Source: CAYVXE01 sp964455375
GTDB taxonomy: Bacteria; Zhuqueibacterota; Zhuqueibacteria; Oceanimicrobiales; Oceanimicrobiaceae
Assembly: GCA_964455375.1 (NCBI GenBank)
Contig: CAYVXE010000007.1
Span: forward strand, 9,027 to 73,026
Direction: 5' to 3'
DNA: 64,000 nucleotides
Numbering within the stretch: position 1 is the first letter of the stretch; the number at the start of each line of letters is the position of its first letter. The notes beneath the pieces were generated by a model. The model saw only the letters and a list, made by a program, of their open reading frames with translations. It did not search any database and had not been told where the DNA came from. Positions 9,100 through 16,396 of this stretch are shown piece after piece. A program made the translations under genes and the position numbers.

Positions 9100-10068
9100 G
9101 TGTCTATTGCACGTATAAAAGTCCATGATACATCCGGTGACGAAAACATTCAGCCAATGGATACGGCGGTAAAACCGGACCCACAGGAGATTCCCTGGGC
9201 GCCGCTTTACAGCCTGGATGCGCTGTGGTTTCAGGTTGGCGGCACCATTTGCAATTTATGGTGTAGCCACTGTTTTATCAGTTGCAGCCCGGAAAATCAT
9301 ACGTTTGGATTTATGCCGCGGGGAACCGTAAAAAAATTTCTTGACGAATCAAAAGACCTCGGTGTAAAGGAATACTATTTCACCGGCGGTGAACCATTCA
9401 TGAATAAAGACCTCCCGGACATTCTAAAAGACACCCTGACCATGGGACCGGCCACAGTTTTAACCAACGGCATTCTCATTCATGAACGGGTTGCGCAAAA
9501 ACTAAAACAAATTGTTGACCACTCCATTTTTTCGCTGGAATTGCGCGTGAGTATCGATGGTTTCACCGCGGAAACAAACGACAAAATTCGCGGTACCGGC
9601 AGTTTTAAAAAAGCCATGCAAGGCGTTAAGAACCTTGTGGATGCAGGCTTTCTGCCAATTATCACCGCCGCACAAACCTGGGAAGATTCTGAAACCGAAC
9701 ATATTTTCCAGGGCTTTCGCAAGGTCCTCATGGAACTGGGGTACCCCAGACCACGCATCAAGATTATTCCACCGCTGCGCATCGGACGAGAAAAAGTACG
9801 AAGCCACGGTTATGATCAATTTGAATACATTTCCACCGAGATGATGGCAAATTATGATGACAATCTGTTGCAATGCACGCACAGCCGTATGGTGACTGAC
9901 AAAGGCGTTTACGTTTGTCCCATTCTAATCGACTATCCCGAAGCAAAAGTCTCGGAAAATTTGCAAGATTCATTTTCACCCTATCAACTAAAACATCAGG
10001 CATGCTACACCTGCTATCTGTCAGGTGCCATTTGCCACAATTTTGCACCAACTGAAACGTCAAATTAA
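9100..10068 (+). CDS. radical SAM protein of the arsM-like cluster
   Basis: 322 residues with a GTG start 3 bases after the upstream stop; the ribosome site GGAAGAGG lies 10 or so bases before it. The [4Fe-4S] motif is C51-N-L-W-C55-S-H-C58, with a further C62, and the SAM-binding GGEP motif follows near residue 106. The C-terminal quarter has several Cys (CTHS, CPIL, CYTCYL, CHN) that could bind an auxiliary cluster, in SPASM/twitch manner. It does not look like the arsenosugar enzyme ArsS, which has a different C-terminal domain, but its place between a flavoprotein and an ArsM-type enzyme suggests a radical step on an organoarsenical. The substrate is unknown. Confidence 0.8.
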   Translation: MSIARIKVHDTSGDENIQPMDTAVKPDPQEIPWAPLYSLDALWFQVGGTICNLWCSHCFISCSPENHTFGFMPRGTVKKFLDESKDLGVKEYYFTGGEPFMNKDLPDILKDTLTMGPATVLTNGILIHERVAQKLKQIVDHSIFSLELRVSIDGFTAETNDKIRGTGSFKKAMQGVKNLVDAGFLPIITAAQTWEDSETEHIFQGFRKVLMELGYPRPRIKIIPPLRIGREKVRSHGYDQFEYISTEMMANYDDNLLQCTHSRMVTDKGVYVCPILIDYPEAKVSENLQDSFSPYQLKHQACYTCYLSGAICHNFAPTETSN

Positions 10069-10080
10069 AAGGAAACGACT

Positions 10081-11262
10081 ATGAGTGACATCAAAACCAA
10101 TGGAGCACAAAAAGCCATCAGTGTAGAAAAAGCTGTCCGCGAACGCTATGCAGAAGGAGCCAAAGCCCGGGAGGCCGCATTGTGTTGCCCCATCGACTAC
10201 GATCCGAAATATCTCGAAGTCATTCCGCCGGAAATTATCGAGCGTGATTATGGTTGCGGCGACCCATCCAAATACGTAAAACCGGGTGAAACCGTTCTCG
10301 ACCTCGGCAGCGGTACAGGCAAGATTTGCTACATTATTTCTCAATTGGTGGGGGCTGAAGGCAGCGTCATCGGTGTGGATATGAATGATGAGATGCTGAA
10401 CCTTGCACGATATTATCAAAAGGAAATCGGCGACAAAATTGGCCATTACAATGTTGACTTTCGGCGCGGGAAAATACAGGATTTGAAAGCCGACCTGGAC
10501 AAAGCAGAATTCTATCTTCGGGAAAATCCCATCAACAATGCCAGTGATTTGTTACGGTACGAAGAATTCGTTGAAGAACAAAAAAACAATCATCCTCTTA
10601 TTCAGGATAATTCGGTGGACCTGGTGGTCTCAAACTGCGTTTTAAATCTTGTTAAGGATGAAGACAAAAAACAACTGTTTGCTGAAATTTTCCGTGTTTT
10701 GAAAAAAGGCGGTCGGGTGGCCATTTCGGACATCGTCTCAGACGAGGAGATTCCAGAGCACCTGAAAAACGATGCGGATCTCTGGAGCGGCTGTCTGTCA
10801 GGAGCCCTGACAGAAGAGGATTTCCTGCAACAATTTGCCGACATCGGTTTTTATGGGATTAAGATTGAAAAACGCGATGCAGAACCGTGGCAGACCGTGG
10901 AAGGTATCGAATTCCGCTCTGTGACCATCACCGCCTACAAAGGCAAAGAAGGCCCATGTCTGGAACGTAACCAGGCGGTTATTTATAAGGGCCCCTGGAA
11001 AGCGGTCATCGACGATGATGGCCACACCTTGTACCGCGGTGAGCGCATGGCAGTATGCGACAAAACCTTCCAAATCTATTCAGGTGAACCATACAATGAT
11101 GAGGTTCTTTTGATTCCGCCCAAAGAGGAAATTCCCATCGAAGAAGCTGAATCGTTCAATTGTAATAAAAATGCGCGCCGGCATCCGCGGGAAACCAAGG
11201 GTCTGGACTACCATGTGACCGAACGAAGCAATGCACCTGCATGCGGCCCGGATTGCTGCTAA
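10081..11262 (+). CDS. arsM: ArsM-type arsenite S-adenosylmethionine methyltransferase, long form
   Basis: 393 residues. The SAM-binding motif I reads LDLGSGTG at 73-80. The three cysteines known to bind As(III) in ArsM enzymes are all present in family context: C59 (YGCG), C186 (SNCVLNL) and C238 (GCLSGAL). An extra pair C35-C36 lies near the N-terminus. After the methyltransferase core, residues 285-345 form the C-terminal domain of long ArsM proteins, and the chain ends in a Cys-rich tail with C392-C393. ArsM methylates arsenite stepwise to mono-, di- and trimethyl forms. The gene follows the radical SAM gene by 12 bases with an AAAGGAAA ribosome site. No ArsR, ArsB or ArsC gene is adjacent, so biosynthesis rather than plain resistance is plausible. 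Confidence 0.82.
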   Translation: MSDIKTNGAQKAISVEKAVRERYAEGAKAREAALCCPIDYDPKYLEVIPPEIIERDYGCGDPSKYVKPGETVLDLGSGTGKICYIISQLVGAEGSVIGVDMNDEMLNLARYYQKEIGDKIGHYNVDFRRGKIQDLKADLDKAEFYLRENPINNASDLLRYEEFVEEQKNNHPLIQDNSVDLVVSNCVLNLVKDEDKKQLFAEIFRVLKKGGRVAISDIVSDEEIPEHLKNDADLWSGCLSGALTEEDFLQQFADIGFYGIKIEKRDAEPWQTVEGIEFRSVTITAYKGKEGPCLERNQAVIYKGPWKAVIDDDGHTLYRGERMAVCDKTFQIYSGEPYNDEVLLIPPKEEIPIEEAESFNCNKNARRHPRETKGLDYHVTERSNAPACGPDCC

Positions 11263-11360
11263 AATGGTTTCGGTTATAATTAATGCAAAACGCCTTTACG
11301 CTGCAAAATCTGTGTTCCATGCTTTTGCGGTATTGACGTTACGTTTATGCACAAATACAC

Positions 11361-12161
11361 ATGATACAAAAACGACTTTATAACAAAATAGCCGTGTTTG
11401 GTGGCATCTACAACAACTATCTTGCTCTCGAAGCTCTGGTAGAAGATGCCAAAAACCGTGGCGTTGAAAAACTTTACTGCCTTGGTGACCTTGGTGCATT
11501 TGGCCCTTACCCAAACAGGGTCATGCCAATTTTACTCGAAAACCAAATCGAGATGGTGCAGGGTAATTATGACAATTCCATTGGCAACGACCGAAGCGAT
11601 TGCCAGTGTGGTTACACCGACCCGCGCGACAATTTTTTTGCGCAAATCAGCTACAACTACACGTTTGCCAATACCAATACGAAATTTAAGAATTGGCAAA
11701 AATCATTACCGAAAGACATTCGTCTCACCTTCGGTGGTAAAAAACTTCTTCTTTGTCATGGCTCGCCACGACAGACCAACGAATTTTTGTGGGAATCGAC
11801 AACGCCGAATCATTTTCTGGAAAAGCTGTTTCGTGATTATGATGCAGACATGATTTTAACCACGCATACCGGTATTCACTGGCAGCGAAAATTACCTGAC
11901 GGTAAGGAATTCATCAATGTCGGTGTAATTGGACGGCCGGAAAATGACGGACAAACCAATGTTTGGTACACCGTTTTGACTGCACATGACGGTAGAGTAA
12001 AAAACGAATTTGTGCCTCTCAATTATGAGCATGAAAGGTTAGCCGCAGAGATGTCCGCAGAAAAACTACCGGCGGAATTTGTCGACACGATTCTCACAGG
12101 CTGGTGGACAACCTGCCTGGAAATTTTACCGTCGAAAGAACGGGTTAGAGGTAAATACTAA
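11361..12161 (+). CDS. metallophosphoesterase-fold protein lacking the first metal-binding motif
   Basis: 266 residues, calcineurin-like phosphoesterase fold. Seen motifs are G42-D43 (GDLGAFGP), G68-N69-Y-D71, H133-G and H169-x3-H173. The first motif, normally D-x-H-G-N, reads G15-I-Y17-N-N19, so two usual metal ligands are missing, and GNH is changed to GNY. A C81-Q-C83 pair sits in an insertion. The protein may hold a single metal, use a different metal set, or be inactive. It starts 98 bases after the ArsM-like gene, without a clear ribosome site, and ends at the terminator at 12,184-12,221, so it probably belongs to the same transcription unit. A role in removing a phosphate from a cluster product is inference only. 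Confidence 0.7.
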   Translation: MIQKRLYNKIAVFGGIYNNYLALEALVEDAKNRGVEKLYCLGDLGAFGPYPNRVMPILLENQIEMVQGNYDNSIGNDRSDCQCGYTDPRDNFFAQISYNYTFANTNTKFKNWQKSLPKDIRLTFGGKKLLLCHGSPRQTNEFLWESTTPNHFLEKLFRDYDADMILTTHTGIHWQRKLPDGKEFINVGVIGRPENDGQTNVWYTVLTAHDGRVKNEFVPLNYEHERLAAEMSAEKLPAEFVDTILTGWWTTCLEILPSKERVRGKY

Positions 12162-12183
12162 ACTTTCATTCAATAAACAGAAT

Positions 12184-12221
12184 GCCTGGATTCCAATATG
12201 GATTTCAGGCTTTTTGTTTTT
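12184..12221 (+). terminator. rho-independent terminator closing the arsM-like cluster
   Basis: GCCTGGATTCCA (12,184-12,195) pairs with TGGATTTCAGGC (12,199-12,210) with one mismatch around a 3-base loop. A T-rich run follows (12,211-12,221). It lies between convergent genes and mainly serves the plus strand. Confidence 0.8.
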
Positions 12222-12237
12222 AAGATTAGATTTCGTT

Positions 12238-13575
12238 CTATTGAACTTTTTCCTGAATATAGCCAAGTAATTTATCCGTACTTATGCGTTCCTGCTGCAT
12301 GGAATCCCGCTCGCGGACAGTGACCGTTTGATCTTCCATAGTTTGTGAATCGACGGTAATACAGAACGGAGTGCCCGCTTCATCCTGCCGACGGTAGCGC
12401 CGGCCGACGGCCCCGCTTTCATCATAAAAGACCATCATATGTTTTTTCAATTCATCTGTAATTTTGTGTGCAACTTCCGGCATGCCGTCACGTTTTACCA
12501 AAGGGAAAATCCCCGCTTTGATGGGTGCAATTTGGGGTGATAAGTGCAGCACAACTCGGGTGTCCTTTTCCAATTGTTCTTCCTCGTAGGCATCTACCAG
12601 GCAGGTGAGCAACGTCCGGTCACATCCTGCCGACGTCTCGATGATGTACGGAACAAATCGTTCACGTGTGGCGTCATCGAAGTACTGCATGTCTTTACCG
12701 GAATATTCCTGATGCCGCTTCAAATCAAAATCCGTTCGATTGTGAATACCTTCCAATTCTTTCCAGCCAAAAGGGAATTTATATTCAACATCGAACGCCG
12801 CAGAGGCATAGTGGGCCAACTCATCAGGCCCATGTGGATGAAACCGCAGATTTTCTTTCCGAATTCCAAGTTCATCGTACCATTGAATACGTTGTTCTTT
12901 CCAGTGTTCAAACCATTCGGTGTCTGTTCCGGGTTTTACAAAAAATTGCATTTCCATCTGTTCGAACTCACGGGTGCGAAAAATAAAATTACGCGGTGTG
13001 ATTTCATTCCGGAATGCTTTTCCGATCTGGGCGATGCCGAAAGGAACCTTTTGCCGTGAAGATTGCAGAACATTCTGGTAATTTACATAAATGCCCTGTG
13101 CGGTCTCCGGGCGCAGATAAACAACGGTAGCGCCTTCCTCAACCGGCCCCATGTGGGTTTTAAACATCAAATTAAATTTACGTATCTCCGTCAGCTCCCC
13201 GCCACACTCACATACCATTTTACTGGGTTTTTGCGGGCAGGGTGTCGACTCTAACATATCTGCACGGAAACGCCCATTGCATGTCTTGCAATCCACCAGG
13301 GGGTCGGTAAACCCTTCCACATGCCCGGAGGCTTCCCAGACCTTCGAGTGCATGAGAATTGCAGCATCCAAACCGACGATATTATCCCGCATCTGTACCA
13401 TGCTTTTCCACCAGAAAGCCTTAATGTTCTTTTTTAACTCAACTCCAAGCGGACCGTAATCATAACAACTGTCTAACTTGCCATAGATTTCACTGGACTG
13501 AAAAATATAGCCCCGCCGTTTCGTGAGAGATACAATTTTGTTCATGACATTATCTGTCTTCGTTTGGCTCATCAT
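12238..13575 (-). CDS. glyQS: glycine--tRNA ligase, dimeric class II type
   Basis: 445 residues, the usual length for the homodimeric GlyRS that charges tRNA-Gly in the cytoplasm. The N-terminus has the family start (KRRGYIFQSSEIYG), motif 2 is seen in AFRNEITPR followed by FRTREFEQ, and motif 3 includes the GCDRTLL stretch. A C-terminal anticodon-binding domain ends the protein. Zinc-type Cys pairs (CKTCNG, CPQ, CECGGE) lie near residues 97-130. Two tandem ATGs exist at 13,575 and 13,572; the AGGA ribosome site spacing fits the second slightly better. It lies 15 bases downstream of the galT-like gene and is the last gene of the minus-strand block. Confidence 0.95.
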   Translation of the reverse strand: MMSQTKTDNVMNKIVSLTKRRGYIFQSSEIYGKLDSCYDYGPLGVELKKNIKAFWWKSMVQMRDNIVGLDAAILMHSKVWEASGHVEGFTDPLVDCKTCNGRFRADMLESTPCPQKPSKMVCECGGELTEIRKFNLMFKTHMGPVEEGATVVYLRPETAQGIYVNYQNVLQSSRQKVPFGIAQIGKAFRNEITPRNFIFRTREFEQMEMQFFVKPGTDTEWFEHWKEQRIQWYDELGIRKENLRFHPHGPDELAHYASAAFDVEYKFPFGWKELEGIHNRTDFDLKRHQEYSGKDMQYFDDATRERFVPYIIETSAGCDRTLLTCLVDAYEEEQLEKDTRVVLHLSPQIAPIKAGIFPLVKRDGMPEVAHKITDELKKHMMVFYDESGAVGRRYRRQDEAGTPFCITVDSQTMEDQTVTVRERDSMQQERISTDKLLGYIQEKVQ

Positions 13576-13590
13576 ACGTCCTTTTAATCG

Positions 13591-14631
13591 TTAATCTACT
13601 TTTTCATCAATTAATAGTTTCGTCGCCCTTTCCGGTGTAACAACATTTATATGAAAACCTGACCCCACATCAAAACCGGTATACCCGCGAAATCTCGGTG
13701 TAATCTCGAAATGCCAATGATAATCTTTCTCCAGAGTTTTCCAGTATCCTCTTTGTTTCCCAGCAGCGATGTTCGGACCTGAATGCAAAACGAGAACATA
13801 ATTGGGGTCCTGAAGCGTAATATGAATTTTCCTCAAAATTTCGTGAAGTATTTCTGCCAGTTGACCGAATTGATTGTTCCACTCAAAAAACGTTTCGTGG
13901 GCTTTAGGCAATATCCATATCTCAAAAGGTGCACGAGATGCAAAAGGCGAAAGAGCCACAAAAAACTCATTCTCAAAAACAATTCGCTCGTTGTCGGACA
14001 GTTCCTGGTTGGCAATATCACAAAAAATACATCTCTCTTTATATAGATAATGTTCTCGTGCATTTATTAATTCAGTTTTTACACGGGTTGGTGTAATAGG
14101 TGTTGCGATTACATGCGAATGGGCATGGTGTCTTAAATCATCATTTCCTTCACCGTAATTTTTTTGTACCATGACATAGCGAAAGCGGACATCACGCTTT
14201 AAATCCAAAATCCGTTCCTTATACGCTGTTAAAATATGTTGAATTTGTGCCGTATCCATGTCGTGTATCTGTTTTCCAGACTCCGGCGTTTCTATGACAA
14301 GTTCGTGAGCACCAATACCATCGAGAACGTCGTAAAGTCCCACGCCCCGACTGTTCAATTCACCATAAATTTGCAAAAAGGGCTGCTGTCTTGGCAGGAC
14401 ACGGACCTTCCATCCGGGTTGATTTTTGGAAGAATTCGCATCCCGAATAGCAAATATTTCAGATGCGGTCTCTGCTTCGAACCCGGCGCAATACTTCTGG
14501 CTTGTGTCACCAGGTTGACTTTTGTAGCGAACATTAGACCGATTGATTAACTCGGATACATTGTAATCGCCTTGAATAATAATAGACCACTGTCCCGTTA
14601 CAGGATCACGACGGAATTGATTTTTCTCCAT
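13591..14631 (-). CDS. galactose-1-phosphate uridylyltransferase-family protein (HIT/GalT fold)
   Basis: 346 residues, the usual GalT length. The N-terminus (FRRDPVTGQWSI) and the WILPKAHE segment are typical of GalT and its nucleotidyltransferase relatives, and a CIFC zinc-type pair is present near residue 200. The active-site motif reads H169-A-H171-S-H173: H171 corresponds to the nucleophile, while the Gln that follows in classical GalT (HPHGQ) is a His here, as in Hint-type HIT proteins. It could therefore be an ADP-glucose or other nucleotidyl phosphorylase rather than a Leloir-pathway enzyme. It is placed between the corC-like gene (22 bases away) and glyQS (15 bases), probably one operon. 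Confidence 0.75.
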   Translation of the reverse strand: MEKNQFRRDPVTGQWSIIIQGDYNVSELINRSNVRYKSQPGDTSQKYCAGFEAETASEIFAIRDANSSKNQPGWKVRVLPRQQPFLQIYGELNSRGVGLYDVLDGIGAHELVIETPESGKQIHDMDTAQIQHILTAYKERILDLKRDVRFRYVMVQKNYGEGNDDLRHHAHSHVIATPITPTRVKTELINAREHYLYKERCIFCDIANQELSDNERIVFENEFFVALSPFASRAPFEIWILPKAHETFFEWNNQFGQLAEILHEILRKIHITLQDPNYVLVLHSGPNIAAGKQRGYWKTLEKDYHWHFEITPRFRGYTGFDVGSGFHINVVTPERATKLLIDEKVD

Positions 14632-14653
14632 GATGATATTCCTCTAAACTGAA

Positions 14654-15979
14654 TTATTCATCTATTTGATTCCCTGCGTTCTCAGCAATCTCCTGAGGCC
14701 GGGCAATCGTCAGAATAACACAAATGATTCTATTTCGGACGACACTTTCTATCTTAAATGTAAACTGTCGATATTTTATAACTTCATTCACTTTCGGGAC
14801 GTGACCGGTTAAACTTAAGATAAAACCACCAAGGCTATCATATTCCCCTTCTGTTGGCAACTCTATTTCAAGTTCTTCGTTCAGTTCGTGTAAATCAATT
14901 TTTGCATCGACGGAATAGCTATATTCATTTAATTTCCGATAAAGAGGTCCTTCCTGATCATACTCATCCTGAATATCGCCTACGATCTCCTCGATAATAT
15001 CTTCCAATGTTATCAAACCCGCCGTGCCGCCATATTCATCCACCACAATTGCCATGTGATGTTTTTCCTTTTGAAACTCTTTCAACAGATCGTGCAACTT
15101 TTTATTTTCCGGAACAAAATGGGCAGGCCGCGCCAATTTTTTCAAATCAACCGTTGCCGAATTTTCTCTCACATCAAACAGCAACAGGTCTTTAACATGG
15201 ATAACCCCTAAAATATTATCCACATCTTCATGATACAACGGAATCCGTGAATGACCCCGCTCGCTTATAATTTTTTTAAAGTCATGAATGTTTATGGTCT
15301 CCTCCACAGAAACGATATCCGTTCTGGGAATCATAACCTCGTGTACCTCAGTCTCACCAAACTCATAAATAGAGTAAATCATTTCCCGTTCGTTATCTTC
15401 CAAGAGACTGATTTGCTCTTCGTTTTCAACAAAGGTCATTAGATTATGTCGGTTGAACAAACGGATACTGGATGTAAGATCATATTTTTTTACAAGTACA
15501 TTTTGAAAAGCTATCAGGCCCTTTACAAACGGCTCGCACAGATAGACACAGATTCTGACGGGCCAATAGGTAAGTTTTGCATATTTTAAGGGATTATTTA
15601 AAATGAAAATTTTTGCACCAAACTCATTGGTCAACAAGAAAATTAAGAACAACCCAAACACAAGCAAGACAAAGGAAAGTAAAATTGAGACAATCGTCAC
15701 TTTTCCAGCAGCAAAAAAGAGAAAGGCCATACAAACGATAAAGCCAATCGTTACAAATAATTTTGCAATACGAATACTGAAAAACAGGGAATCTTCTTTT
15801 TCTAATAAATGTTGAATAAGCGGATCTTTGTCGTTCTTTTTCGATGTCTCCTTCTGGAAATTTTCGGGTAAACTCAAATAAGCAATCTGCGCTGCACTGA
15901 AAACTATCAATAAAACAGTAAAACAAAACCCAACGACAGAAAATAAAATCAAAATATGTGTATCATTCACCATTATCAT
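14654..15979 (-). CDS. CorC/HlyC-type membrane protein: DUF21, CBS pair, CorC_HlyC domain
   Basis: 441 residues. The first about 160 hold the DUF21 membrane domain with three to four hydrophobic helices. Two CBS motifs follow at roughly 205-325 (PRTDIVSVEE, VDEYGGTAGLITLEDIIEEIVGD), and the last about 80 residues form the CorC_HlyC domain. The family is linked to magnesium or cobalt efflux (CNNM/CorC/MpfA), where the CBS pair senses nucleotide. The start directly abuts the stop of ybeY. Similar ybeY/corC pairs occur in many bacteria. Tandem starts at 15,979 and 15,973 are possible. Confidence 0.9.
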   Translation of the reverse strand: MIMVNDTHILILFSVVGFCFTVLLIVFSAAQIAYLSLPENFQKETSKKNDKDPLIQHLLEKEDSLFFSIRIAKLFVTIGFIVCMAFLFFAAGKVTIVSILLSFVLLVFGLFLIFLLTNEFGAKIFILNNPLKYAKLTYWPVRICVYLCEPFVKGLIAFQNVLVKKYDLTSSIRLFNRHNLMTFVENEEQISLLEDNEREMIYSIYEFGETEVHEVMIPRTDIVSVEETINIHDFKKIISERGHSRIPLYHEDVDNILGVIHVKDLLLFDVRENSATVDLKKLARPAHFVPENKKLHDLLKEFQKEKHHMAIVVDEYGGTAGLITLEDIIEEIVGDIQDEYDQEGPLYRKLNEYSYSVDAKIDLHELNEELEIELPTEGEYDSLGGFILSLTGHVPKVNEVIKYRQFTFKIESVVRNRIICVILTIARPQEIAENAGNQIDE

Positions 15980-16390
15980 TTACGTTTCATTTAAAAAATA
16001 ATTTTCCCGCTCAGCCATTTTCTTTTTGCCACCAGGTGTTTTATCATCATAACCAAGAAAATGTAAGAGGCCATGCACCAATACCCGCCTCAACTCCTCT
16101 CCCGGTGTGGCACCAAATACTTCAGAATTAACGAATACCTGATCAACGCTGATATAGACCTCTCCTTCAAACATATCATCTTCATCTGAAATGGGAAATG
16201 CAATCACATCTGTCGGGTTATTTTTTTCTAAATATTGCCGGTTTAACTCACAAATATAGTCATTCGAAACAAAAACGACATTTATTTTTGCTTCGCGTTT
16301 TTGTTCAGAACGCCACACAGACCGGGCAATTTCTTTAAAGCCGGACATGTCAATTTGTTTGTTTTGGTGATTATAAAAATTGAATTCCAT
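15980..16390 (-). CDS. ybeY: endoribonuclease YbeY (rRNA maturation factor)
   Basis: 136 residues, normal length. YbeY is a zinc-dependent RNase needed for 16S rRNA 3'-end maturation and ribosome quality control. The metal site reads H106-G-L-L-H110-x5-D116; the third ligand, His in E. coli, is Asp, a variant also seen in Bacteroidota, followed by the KTP motif. The N-terminal part has the usual YbeY core with D-V-I-A-F-P near residue 61. It is flanked by the HDIG phosphodiesterase gene 6 bases upstream and the corC-like gene directly downstream, the classical phoH-HDIG-ybeY cluster. Confidence 0.93.
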   Translation of the reverse strand: MEFNFYNHQNKQIDMSGFKEIARSVWRSEQKREAKINVVFVSNDYICELNRQYLEKNNPTDVIAFPISDEDDMFEGEVYISVDQVFVNSEVFGATPGEELRRVLVHGLLHFLGYDDKTPGGKKKMAERENYFLNET

Positions 16391-16396
16391 AGAAAA

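Noticed and set aside
12544..13059. 171-codon open frame antisense to glyQS
   Set aside because: No domain is recognisable and glyQS is certain on the other strand.
15980..16390. YbeY inactive because its third His ligand is missing
   Set aside because: Asp at this position is a known variant in Bacteroidota-type YbeY and can bind zinc.
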